Shown here: positions 1 to 6,839 of the stretch, piece after piece
Layout: each line of letters opens with the position of its first letter
Position numbering within the stretch: position 1 is the first letter of the stretch
Assembly: GCA_947487595.1 (NCBI GenBank)
Contig: CANKXJ010000024.1
Coordinates: 1-10,517, forward strand
Source: Actinomycetota bacterium
Lineage (GTDB): Bacteria > Actinomycetota > Actinomycetes > Nanopelagicales > Nanopelagicaceae
Length of the DNA stretch: 10,517 bases
Direction of reading: 5' to 3'
Translations under genes and position numbers: made by a program
The notes under the pieces: generated by a model
Databases searched by the model: none
What the model was told of the DNA's origin: nothing
Seen by the model: only the letters and a program-made list of their open reading frames with translations

Positions 1-1064
1 GCAACTACTCCGGCTGCGGGCACTGCGCAGACATCAGAGCGCTGGTTGATTGCCTTGGCACTTTCTCCAGTAGCAACATCGATCGTATCTAAAGCTTTGG
101 GCACTGTAGAGATTGGCTTCATCGCTACGCGAACACGTAGGACCTCGCCATTGGACATACCGCCCTCTGTTCCCCCTGCTCGATCTGTGCGGCGAACAAT
201 CTTGCCCTGCTTATTCTTTTCAATCTCATCATGTGCAACTGATCCACGGCGCGTAGCAGTTTCAAAGCCATCACCAACCTCAACGCCTTTAATGGCTTGA
301 ATCCCCATCAACGCTCCCGCTAAGCGAGCATCCAGTCTGCGATCGGAATGAACATAAGAACCCAAACCAGGTGGCATATTGAATGCTAAAACTTCTACTA
401 CTCCCCCTAACGTGTCACCATCTGCGTGAGCGGCTTCGATCTCTTTGATCATTAAGGCACTTGTTACTTCATCGGCGCAACGAACTAGATCCTTATCAAT
501 TCTTGCCATGTCTTTTGCATCAGGCAGCTCATAATCATCGCTCACACGTACTTTTCCAATAGATAAAACATGAGACAAAATAGTTATTCCAACACTTTGT
601 TCAAGGAAACTGCGTGCAACTGCGCCAAGTGCAACTCGGGAGGCTGTTTCACGGGCGCTTGCTCGTTCTAAAATTGGTCGTGCGTCATTGAAATTATATT
701 TTTGCATTCCAACTAGATCGGCATGGCCAGGACGTGGCCGAGTTAATGGTGCATTACGGGCTAAATCTTTGATTTCATCTTCGGCAACAGGATCTGCTGA
801 CATAACTTTTTCCCATTTAGGCCACTCCGAATTACCAACTTGGATTGCAATGGGTCCACCTTGTGTGAGTCCTAAACGGATTCCACCAAGAATCGTGACC
901 TTATCTGCTTCAAAATTTTGTCGAGCCCCTCGCCCATAACCAAGGCGGCGTCGCTCAAGATGGCGATCGATATCTACTGTCGTGATTTCTACCGAAGCCG
1001 GGATTCCCTCGATGATGGCAGTAAGTGCTTGACCATGTGATTCACCCGCAGTTAACCAACGCAT
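1..1064 (-). CDS. aroC: Chorismate synthase, 3' end cut by window edge
   Basis: Chorismate synthase converts 5-enolpyruvylshikimate-3-phosphate to chorismate, the last common step toward aromatic amino acids, using reduced FMN; it is cytosolic. My translation of the minus strand gives 354 codons without a stop, and the family is usually near 390 residues, so about 35 C-terminal residues lie left of base 1. The protein opens MRWLTAGESHG, with the catalytic His at residue 10. The FMN/substrate loop RRRLGYGRGAR is at about 38-48, the second catalytic His is H114 in RPGHAD, and the signature NDARPILERASARET follows at about 126-140. The visible end reads VCAVPAAGVV, typical of the region before the C-terminal helix. 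The ATG at 1064-1062 matches the family start; only a weak AGG lies upstream. It starts 19 bp after the peptidase gene and is the last visible gene of the operon. Assignment is near certain. Confidence 0.97.
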   Translation of the reverse strand, partial: MRWLTAGESHGQALTAIIEGIPASVEITTVDIDRHLERRRLGYGRGARQNFEADKVTILGGIRLGLTQGGPIAIQVGNSEWPKWEKVMSADPVAEDEIKDLARNAPLTRPRPGHADLVGMQKYNFNDARPILERASARETASRVALGAVARSFLEQSVGITILSHVLSIGKVRVSDDYELPDAKDMARIDKDLVRCADEVTSALMIKEIEAAHADGDTLGGVVEVLAFNMPPGLGSYVHSDRRLDARLAGALMGIQAIKGVEVGDGFETATRRGSVAHDEIEKNKQGKIVRRTDRAGGTEGGMSNGEVLRVRVAMKPISTVPKALDTIDVATGESAKAINQRSDVCAVPAAGVV

Positions 1065-1083
1065 GTGCCTATTCTTGCAGAAA

Positions 1084-1485
1084 TTAGCTCCCGGCCGTTG
1101 CCAAATAAAGGCTTGTTCCCAGAAATATCGCTGGAGCCATGGCAATCGTTCTAGGGAAAACCTTGGAATATCCCCATCTGAGCATAATGTCAATGAGAGA
1201 GGTTAAAAGTATCGCTATTAAAAGCTGCTCGAATTCTTGGAGATTGGAAATTTCTACCATCAAAACAATCAAAGCCAATAACTTGCAGTCGCCCACTCCA
1301 ACTCCGAAAATGGAGAAGAGGCCTAGAGTAAGGATGACCACGAGCATGAATTGTGCACTTGGCAAACCGTTGACTAGTAGGAAGGCTCCAACGTAGTAGG
1401 CGTAAATCTGTAGATAGATATTTGGAATCTTACGCTGTGATAGATCCGCTATCGATATCGGAATCGCAAAGAGAAGATAGAGCAC
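1084..1485 (-). CDS. Minimal A24-family prepilin peptidase-like membrane protein
   Basis: Likely membrane aspartyl protease of the type IV prepilin peptidase family (A24), which cleaves leader peptides of pilin-like proteins at the inner face of the membrane. Seen: 133 residues, mostly hydrophobic, about four membrane segments. Both family aspartates are present: D14 in ADLSQRKIPN and D66 in the GxGD motif GVGVGDCK. There is no N-terminal methylation domain and no Cys zinc cluster, so it would be a peptidase-only form. The start is GTG at 1485-1483; an in-frame TGA directly precedes it (1488-1486), so no longer form exists in this frame. Only 13 residues precede D14, short for a first membrane helix. 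No clear ribosome binding site is visible. It lies 47 bp after aroE and 19 bp before aroC, a position where actinobacteria often carry such a gene. Its pilin substrates are not in the window. Family fairly sure, activity inferred. Confidence 0.82.
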   Translation of the reverse strand: MLYLLFAIPISIADLSQRKIPNIYLQIYAYYVGAFLLVNGLPSAQFMLVVILTLGLFSIFGVGVGDCKLLALIVLMVEISNLQEFEQLLIAILLTSLIDIMLRWGYSKVFPRTIAMAPAIFLGTSLYLATAGS

Positions 1486-1532
1486 TCACGAAGAGTAGAG
1501 TTTTTGAAACGAGTGAAGATGTAGAGTGTGGA
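1486..1532 (-). other. Largest intergenic gap in the window, between aroE and the peptidase gene
   Basis: This 47-bp gap is the longest non-coding stretch. On the plus strand it contains an imperfect direct repeat, gaagagtagagt at 1490-1501 and gaagatgtagagt at 1515-1527 (CUCUAC-rich on the transcript). I see no GC-rich hairpin followed by a T run, no convincing -10/-35 pair and no good Shine-Dalgarno sequence before the GTG at 1485. It is most simply a short spacer inside the operon. Confidence 0.4.
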
Positions 1533-2336
1533 TTACTTAAGAGCGGCTAACCCCACGCTGCGCAGTTGGGTATACATCGCTGAAATATCAAAGGCTGCGC
1601 CTGAGAAAATCGATATCTGAGCAATCGCTTGATGAATCAACAGGTCTAAACCATCAATTACAGTTCCACCGCGTGATGCCCATAGCGCTGAGGCGGGTGT
1701 TGGCCAAGGCTTATAGAGAGCTTCAAAAAAAGCACCTGAGGGTTTTTTAGGTAAATCAATTGAATCTGTAACACCGGCTGGTGCTGTGCTAATTACTAAA
1801 TCAGCATCAGAAAGAACGCTGAGATCATCCCAATTAAGAAAACTCAACTCAGACTCAAGAACTGCATCTAACATTCCTGCAACTCTTGAAAGCGAACGGT
1901 TAATAACAGTTATATGCTCAGCTGCGCCATCGCAAGCTGCAGCAGCAGCACGCGCTGTTGCTCCAGCGCCAAGAATGACAACGTGGCCTTTGATTTCAAC
2001 CTTGTGAGATTTAAGTGCGTGAGAGAAACCCAGAACGTCTGTTGAACTGGCGCGCCACGCTCCCCCATCCTTGTACAAAGTATTTGCACTATTAATTCGC
2101 TTTGCCAAATCATCAACGTGATCGGCATACTCAATGGCCTCTTCTTTCAGCGGCATAGTTAATGAGAACCCAGTCCAACTCTCATCTCTGCCATCCATGA
2201 ACTTAGCTAATTCGCCGGCATTGACTTCTATAGCTTCATAACTGCCTTTTACACCGAGCTGTTCGTAAGCGGTTTTATGCAGCAATGGACTCAACGAGTG
2301 AGAAATAGGTGACCCCAAGACAGCAGCTTTAATCAT
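1533..2336 (-). CDS. aroE: Shikimate dehydrogenase (NADP+)
   Basis: Reduces 3-dehydroshikimate to shikimate with NADPH in the cytosolic shikimate pathway. The 267 residues are the normal length. The substrate domain has the HSLSP motif with S14 and S16, the catalytic Lys K64 in SLTMPLK, N85 in NSANTL and the catalytic Asp D100 in SSTDVLGF. The nucleotide-binding loop GAGATA is at 123-128, followed by a NRS motif, and Q236 in LIHQA matches the conserved substrate Gln. Two motifs differ from the textbook form: Ser58 replaces the usual Asn of NVTxPxK, and GAGATA replaces GAGGAA; as I recall both are common in actinobacterial AroE. The ATG overlaps the mltG stop by 4 bp (ATGA) and is preceded by a strong AGGAG. 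AroC, two genes downstream, acts three steps later in the same pathway. Confident. Confidence 0.95.
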   Translation of the reverse strand: MIKAAVLGSPISHSLSPLLHKTAYEQLGVKGSYEAIEVNAGELAKFMDGRDESWTGFSLTMPLKEEAIEYADHVDDLAKRINSANTLYKDGGAWRASSTDVLGFSHALKSHKVEIKGHVVILGAGATARAAAAACDGAAEHITVINRSLSRVAGMLDAVLESELSFLNWDDLSVLSDADLVISTAPAGVTDSIDLPKKPSGAFFEALYKPWPTPASALWASRGGTVIDGLDLLIHQAIAQISIFSGAAFDISAMYTQLRSVGLAALK

Positions 2337-3364
2337 TTGAATACTCCTGCCTTTCTATTTTTCACAAAGAGGGCTTTCCATGTAAGAAATTCATCATGAG
2401 AGCGAGTGAAACGTGTGTCTCCAGGTGCAACTGTAATGAAATACAGCCAATCCCCGTCGGCAGGCTTTAATGCCGCAGCTATTGCATCACTTCCTGGATT
2501 TCCGATCGGTGTTGGTGGAAGACCATAATTTCTATAGGTGTTATAGGGGGACTTGATCAGGGTGGAATTTGTGCTCAAAAAGATTTCCCCACGAAGCTTC
2601 TTCACATAGTGAACCGTGGCATCTAACTGCAGAGGCATAGAGATTTCTAGGCGATTTCTGATAACTCTAGAAACTTTATAGAAATCCCCTGCGCCCCCCT
2701 CGGCTTGTATTAATGATGCGATGGTCAACAGCTGTGCTGGAGAGTATTTTCCTTTTGCGGCTAAAAGTCTTTGTCCCGTTTCTTCATCTGAGAATCGGTC
2801 AACCATTGATTGCACAGCCTCTAATGCACTTGTACCCGCAGGGAATGAATACTGCGCTGGGAAAAGTAAACCTTCAGCATTCGAAAATCCGGCAGGCAAA
2901 ACGACTTTCTTGAAGGCAGTATCAATATCTATTTTTGTGAAACCATACTTAAGTAAAGAATCAATGACTTCACTCTTCCAACCACCTTCGAAAACTTTGA
3001 CTAAATTCGGTATACGTTCAGGGTCAAGAAGTTGAGCTAACGCCTGACGCGCAGAGATTCCCACATTTAGTTCATGTGCACCGGGTGCAACTTTGGCAGA
3101 ACGAGGATCTGCGACAGCTGCTCGAAAGTAAGCCAGTGCGGATTTGGTTACCTTGTTCTCATAAAGTATTTGCCCCACCACTGATCCGCTAGCACCCGCT
3201 GGAATTTCAACAACAACAACCAGTGAATTAGCTCCTAAATTAGCTGTTGGAAAATCAGGCGCAGAGGAAACATTGGATCTAACTGTGTGGATGGAGAGGC
3301 TGAGAAGGGCGACGAAGAGAAAGGCCGCAACCACACGGATAAGAGGGTTATTGAATATCTTCAT
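2333..3364 (-). CDS. mltG: Endolytic murein transglycosylase MltG (YceG-like)
   Basis: MltG cleaves nascent peptidoglycan glycan strands at the outer face of the cytoplasmic membrane and is thought to set strand length. The protein has 343 residues, close to the E. coli form and shorter than many actinobacterial homologs that carry a long cytoplasmic N-terminal extension. One membrane anchor spans about residues 8-26 after a short basic start (MKIFNNPLIR), giving an N-in, C-out topology. A LysM-like region follows at roughly 48-110. The catalytic domain shows ASLIQAEGG with the conserved Glu at residue 222, then NRLEISMPLQLDATVHY and SPYNTYRNYGLPPTPIGNPG, all hallmarks of the family. The ATG overlaps the ruvX stop by 4 bp, and the AAGGG just before it touches the start codon, so translation is probably coupled to ruvX. 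Linkage to ruvX and alaS is the usual actinobacterial context. Confident. Confidence 0.94.
   Translation of the reverse strand: MKIFNNPLIRVVAAFLFVALLSLSIHTVRSNVSSAPDFPTANLGANSLVVVVEIPAGASGSVVGQILYENKVTKSALAYFRAAVADPRSAKVAPGAHELNVGISARQALAQLLDPERIPNLVKVFEGGWKSEVIDSLLKYGFTKIDIDTAFKKVVLPAGFSNAEGLLFPAQYSFPAGTSALEAVQSMVDRFSDEETGQRLLAAKGKYSPAQLLTIASLIQAEGGAGDFYKVSRVIRNRLEISMPLQLDATVHYVKKLRGEIFLSTNSTLIKSPYNTYRNYGLPPTPIGNPGSDAIAAALKPADGDWLYFITVAPGDTRFTRSHDEFLTWKALFVKNRKAGVFK
2344..2348 (-). promoter_or_regulatory. Shine-Dalgarno site of aroE inside the end of mltG
   Basis: On the minus strand AGGAG ends 7 nt before the aroE ATG (2336). It lies within the last codons of mltG. It is the best ribosome binding site in the window and fixes the aroE start, suggesting that aroE can recruit ribosomes itself besides being coupled to mltG through the ATGA overlap. 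Confidence 0.75.
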
Positions 3365-3786
3365 CCCTTGTTCTTTTCAATTTCGAGAGCAAAGTTAAGA
3401 ATCTCAACCGCAGCTGCTTGATCTATCGATGCGCGTGCATCCTTGCTGTTAACACCTGAATCCCGCATACCGCGAGTGGCAGTAACAGTACTTAAACGCT
3501 CATCAATGTGTGTCACCGGACAAGATGTCAGCTCTTTCAACATCTTCGCAAAATTATTCGCTTTAACGGCTGACTCGCTTTCTCGTCCATCCATATGCGA
3601 GGGTTTACCGACATAGATATGAACAGGTTCATATTCAGAAAAAATCCCAGCAATTTGAGACTTAAGTTTGTTATCAGAAGCCTTCAATGTTGTGAGTGGC
3701 GTAGCTAATATCCCATCTGGATCACAGACTGCAACGCCAATTCTGACATCGCCATAATCAAAGGCGATTCGGCGACCTCTTTGCAT
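3361..3786 (-). CDS. ruvX: RuvX/YqgF family RNase H-fold nuclease
   Basis: YqgF/RuvX proteins are small RNase H-fold enzymes; in bacteria the family is linked to 5'-end maturation of 16S pre-rRNA and was earlier described as a putative Holliday junction resolvase. From the ATG at 3786-3784 the product has 141 residues, the family norm. The three acidic active-site positions are visible: D10 in AFDYGDVRIGVA, D95 in HIDERLST and D122 in SIDQAAAVEIL. The VGKPSHMDG loop at about 59-67 matches the family VGLPxxxDG. An in-frame TTG at 3801 would add five residues and overlap alaS by 8 bp. I prefer the ATG because MQRGRR matches actinobacterial homologs and lies 7 bp past the alaS stop. Neither start has a clear Shine-Dalgarno sequence, so coupling to alaS is likely. 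Family assignment confident, start moderately so. Confidence 0.92.
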   Translation of the reverse strand: MQRGRRIAFDYGDVRIGVAVCDPDGILATPLTTLKASDNKLKSQIAGIFSEYEPVHIYVGKPSHMDGRESESAVKANNFAKMLKELTSCPVTHIDERLSTVTATRGMRDSGVNSKDARASIDQAAAVEILNFALEIEKNKG

Positions 3787-3793
3787 GGAGTAA

Positions 3794-6466
3794 TTATCCA
3801 ACGATGGCTTGTGAAATTGCAGCTAATGCATCAACTGATTTAGCCGCATCTGTTCCTCCGCCTTGGGCGAAGTCATCTTTGCCGCCTCCGCCTCCACCTA
3901 ATACCGTTGAACCAATCTTTACTAACGCTCCCGCCTTAACACCACCAGCACGAGCAGCATCACTGGCCGCCACAACCAATACCGGCTTTGAATCATTAAC
4001 ACTGATAAGTGCAACAACGCTGTTTGCAGCCTTTGAACGCAAATCCAAAGCAATCCTTCTCAAATCATCTCCAGAAATACCATCACCTAGAACAGATGTA
4101 ATAACCGTTGTTCCATTAATAACCTTTGCACTCTTGGCAATCTCTCCCACCTGTGAAAGTGCTTGGGCAGAACGCAAGACACTTAACTCTTTTTCTATCT
4201 CTTTCATTGAGTTAATCAATCCATTTATGCGCTCTGGAAGCTCTTCAACACGGGCACCCTTGATAATTTCTGTAAGAGAGTTCAGTAAGATATGTTCGCG
4301 AGCTAAGAACTTATAAGCATCAACACCCACAAGAGCTTCAACGCGGCGTACTCCGGCACCAATTGATGATTCATTCAAAAGTTTAACTACTCCTAATTGG
4401 CCAGAGCGAGATACGTGCGTTCCACCGCAGAGTTCGCGGGCCCAGTCACCGACGCTCACAACACGTACTTGATCTCCATACTTCTCACCAAACAGGGCCA
4501 TTGCCCCAATCTTCTTAGCGGCCTCTTGTGACATCACTTCTGCGCTTACTTCAAGGTTATCTAGCAGTAAAGTGTTAACACGTGACTCAACATCGTTTAA
4601 TACTGATGCAGGAACTGCACCGGTTGCCGGAAAATCAAAACGGAATCTTCCTGGTGAATTCTCAGAGCCGGCCTGTGTTGCAGTTTCTCCCAATAGTTCG
4701 CGAAAAGCTTTGTGCACCATATGTGTTGCGGTGTGAGCACGAGAAATTGCATCCCGGCGTTCAACATCGATAGCTGCTTGTCCCTTGGATCCACTTTCAA
4801 GTGATCCAGAGAGAACACGACCACGGTGAACAAATACACCTGGGACAGGAGTTTGCACATCATCAATCTCAACGACGGCGCCATTGGCCAAAGTTATCGT
4901 TCCGCCATCTGCTAACTGGCCACCACCTTCAGCATAGAAAGGAGTTCGATCTAGAACAATTTCAACATCTTCATCTGCGCCAGCTGAGCCAACTAGATTT
5001 CCATCAACTAAAACCGCAGTTACTTTGGTTTCACTTGTTAGATGTGAATACCCAGTGAACTCTGATTTACCATTCTTATCTGCCACTTGGCGATAAACGG
5101 AGAGATCTGTATGACCACTCTTTTTAGCTTTAGAGTCGGCTTTAGCGCGATCCTTTTGTTCCTTCATTAAACGGCGGAAGCCATCTTCATCTACTTCTAG
5201 ACCCTCTTCACGCGCCATTTCAAGAGTTAAATCAAAGGGGAAACCGTATGTGTCATGGAGTTTGAATGCATCTTCTCCAGGAAGAACTGCGCTCTTGCTC
5301 TTCCTCAGCGCTGCACTTGCCACATCAAAAATCTGTGTTCCACTCTTTAGAGTTTGCAAGAAACTTTCTTCTTCCGAAGCACTGACCGAAAGGATGCGCT
5401 TTGAATCAGTAACTAACTCTGGATACTGAGCACCCATTGCACCAATTGCTGCCACGGTGAGTTCAGACATAATCGGGTCCATAGATCCAAGTAGGCGCAT
5501 ATTACGAATGGTGCGACGCATCATGCGACGCAGAACATAACCACGGCCTTCATTTCCAGGTGTTACACCATCACCGATAAGCCTTGCTGACGTGCGAGCA
5601 TGATCGGCAATGATGCGCAGTGGAACATCTGATTTTTCAGAAGAACCGTATTTAACACCTGTTAGCTGTGATGCCTTAGTCAAAATCTGCATTGTTGTGT
5701 CAATTTCGTAAATGTTCTCAACACCCTGCAATAGAGCGGCCATGCGCTCAAGTCCTAAACCAGTATCAATACTCTTTGCTGGAAGTTCTCCAAGAATAGG
5801 AAAATCATTTTTGCCAGAACCAACTCCGCGCTCATTTTGCATGAACACCAGATTCCACACTTCCATATAACGGCTTTCATCTGCGATCGGCCCACCTTCT
5901 GCGCCATATGCAGGGCCGCGATCATAATAAATCTCAGAACACGGACCACATGGTCCTGGAACGCCCATCGACCAAAAATTATCTTCCATACCGCGACGTT
6001 GGATGCGCTCTTTTGGCACACCCACCTTGGTATGCCAAATATCTGCAGCTTCGTCATCATCTAGATAAACCGTTACCCATAAACGCTCCTCTGCAAAACC
6101 ATAACCACCATCATTACTGGGACGTGTCAGTAGCTCCCACGCAAGTGCGATCGCACCCTCTTTGAAGTAATCACCAAAAGAGAAGTTTCCGCACATCTGG
6201 AAAAATGAAGCATGACGCGTTGTCTTACCCACTTCATCTATATCTAATGTTCGAACACACTTTTGAACCGAAGTAGCGCGTTTGTATGGCGGAGTAATCT
6301 CACCCAGGAAATATGGCTTAAAAGGAACCATTCCTGCATTAACAAGCAAAAGATTGGGATCATCAGCAATCAAAGATGCTGAAGGAACGACTGTATGGGT
6401 TAAGCCTTGACGGTTATCTGATTCAAAGAAGCGCAGCCAGCGCGAACGGATCTCGGCGGATTCCAC
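3794..6466 (-). CDS. alaS: Alanyl-tRNA synthetase
   Basis: Charges tRNA-Ala with alanine and hydrolyses mischarged Ser- and Gly-tRNA-Ala. It has 890 residues, the normal full length. The class II catalytic domain shows LLLVNAGMVPFKPYF at about 39-53, QKCVR at 68-72 and motif 2 with R84 followed by FFQMCGNFSFGDYFK. The tRNA-recognition region includes HARTSARLIGDG and GNEGRGYVLRRMMRR. The editing domain has its zinc-type sites H578xxxH582 (HTATH) and C680xxxH684 (CGGTH). A coiled-coil stretch and the C-Ala domain follow, with a Gly-rich GGGGGGKDDFAQGGG near the C-terminus. The start is GTG at 6466-6464; MESAEIRSRWLRFF fits actinobacterial AlaRS exactly. It begins 9 bp after the DUF948 gene with no Shine-Dalgarno sequence visible. 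All catalytic and editing residues are intact. Very confident. Confidence 0.98.
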   Translation of the reverse strand: MESAEIRSRWLRFFESDNRQGLTHTVVPSASLIADDPNLLLVNAGMVPFKPYFLGEITPPYKRATSVQKCVRTLDIDEVGKTTRHASFFQMCGNFSFGDYFKEGAIALAWELLTRPSNDGGYGFAEERLWVTVYLDDDEAADIWHTKVGVPKERIQRRGMEDNFWSMGVPGPCGPCSEIYYDRGPAYGAEGGPIADESRYMEVWNLVFMQNERGVGSGKNDFPILGELPAKSIDTGLGLERMAALLQGVENIYEIDTTMQILTKASQLTGVKYGSSEKSDVPLRIIADHARTSARLIGDGVTPGNEGRGYVLRRMMRRTIRNMRLLGSMDPIMSELTVAAIGAMGAQYPELVTDSKRILSVSASEEESFLQTLKSGTQIFDVASAALRKSKSAVLPGEDAFKLHDTYGFPFDLTLEMAREEGLEVDEDGFRRLMKEQKDRAKADSKAKKSGHTDLSVYRQVADKNGKSEFTGYSHLTSETKVTAVLVDGNLVGSAGADEDVEIVLDRTPFYAEGGGQLADGGTITLANGAVVEIDDVQTPVPGVFVHRGRVLSGSLESGSKGQAAIDVERRDAISRAHTATHMVHKAFRELLGETATQAGSENSPGRFRFDFPATGAVPASVLNDVESRVNTLLLDNLEVSAEVMSQEAAKKIGAMALFGEKYGDQVRVVSVGDWARELCGGTHVSRSGQLGVVKLLNESSIGAGVRRVEALVGVDAYKFLAREHILLNSLTEIIKGARVEELPERINGLINSMKEIEKELSVLRSAQALSQVGEIAKSAKVINGTTVITSVLGDGISGDDLRRIALDLRSKAANSVVALISVNDSKPVLVVAASDAARAGGVKAGALVKIGSTVLGGGGGGKDDFAQGGGTDAAKSVDALAAISQAIVG

Positions 6467-6475
6467 TTGTGGGGA

Positions 6476-6835
6476 TCACTCAGCCTTCTTCTTAGATCGA
6501 GATTTCTTCTTAGATGCAGCAGAAAGTAAAGCTCCAGCCACTTTAACGGCTGAGCCATTTTTGTTAATGAATGAGGTGGTGGCTTCATTTACTTTGTCAG
6601 AGAGATCTTCAGCATTTTTAGTAATCCTATTAATACTCTTAAGCGGCCCGTTGACCAGAGTTACAGTGGTATGTACTTCATCAATTAACGGTGCAGTTTC
6701 ATCAGTGATTACTTTGAGAGAAGCTTTAGCCTCATCGATAAAACGACCTAAACGAATAATCACGTAGGCAACTGCGATGGCGATAACCATCAGCGCACAA
6801 CTTGCGATTATTGTTGCAATTCCACCTGGACCCAT
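6476..6835 (-). CDS. DUF948-type single-pass membrane protein with coiled coil and basic tail
   Basis: Function unknown. The 119-residue protein starts MGPGGIATIIAS and has one strong membrane segment at about residues 6-29. The remaining roughly 70 residues are a polar, heptad-like helix (FIDEAKASLKVITDETAPLI onward) rich in Asp, Glu, Thr and Val, followed by a very basic end, KKKSRSKKKAE. This architecture matches the DUF948 family, often found just upstream of alaS in actinobacteria. The ATG at 6835-6833 lies 4 bp after the aspS stop, with a weak GTAGG 8 nt upstream. In many actinobacteria a second small membrane protein gene follows before alaS; none is present here. The tail could bind nucleic acid or acidic lipid headgroups, but this is only a guess from charge. 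Family call moderately sure; no role can be assigned. Confidence 0.78.
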   Translation of the reverse strand: MGPGGIATIIASCALMVIAIAVAYVIIRLGRFIDEAKASLKVITDETAPLIDEVHTTVTLVNGPLKSINRITKNAEDLSDKVNEATTSFINKNGSAVKVAGALLSAASKKKSRSKKKAE

Positions 6836-6839
6836 GTTA

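Noticed and set aside
46..939. Two plus-strand open frames (46-300 and 688-939) at the left edge
   Set aside because: Both lie opposite an intact aroC reading frame whose protein motifs are unmistakable.
1483..1515. Possible CACUC/GAGUG hairpin covering the peptidase GTG start
   Set aside because: Only five base pairs with a loop over 20 nt; too weak to claim as a regulatory structure or terminator.
1910..2134. 74-codon minus-strand frame within aroE
   Set aside because: It overlaps the NADP-binding part of aroE in another frame and has no recognisable features; aroE itself is uninterrupted.
3880..3905. Repeated gcctccgcc-type tract as a DNA repeat element
   Set aside because: It encodes the conserved glycine run near the AlaRS C-terminus and is explained by protein sequence.
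3804..4316. 170-codon open frame on the plus strand opposite the 3' part of alaS
   Set aside because: It is antisense to the conserved C-terminal half of alaS, has low-complexity Ser/Pro/Ala composition, and resembles no family; it is a by-product of alaS codon usage.
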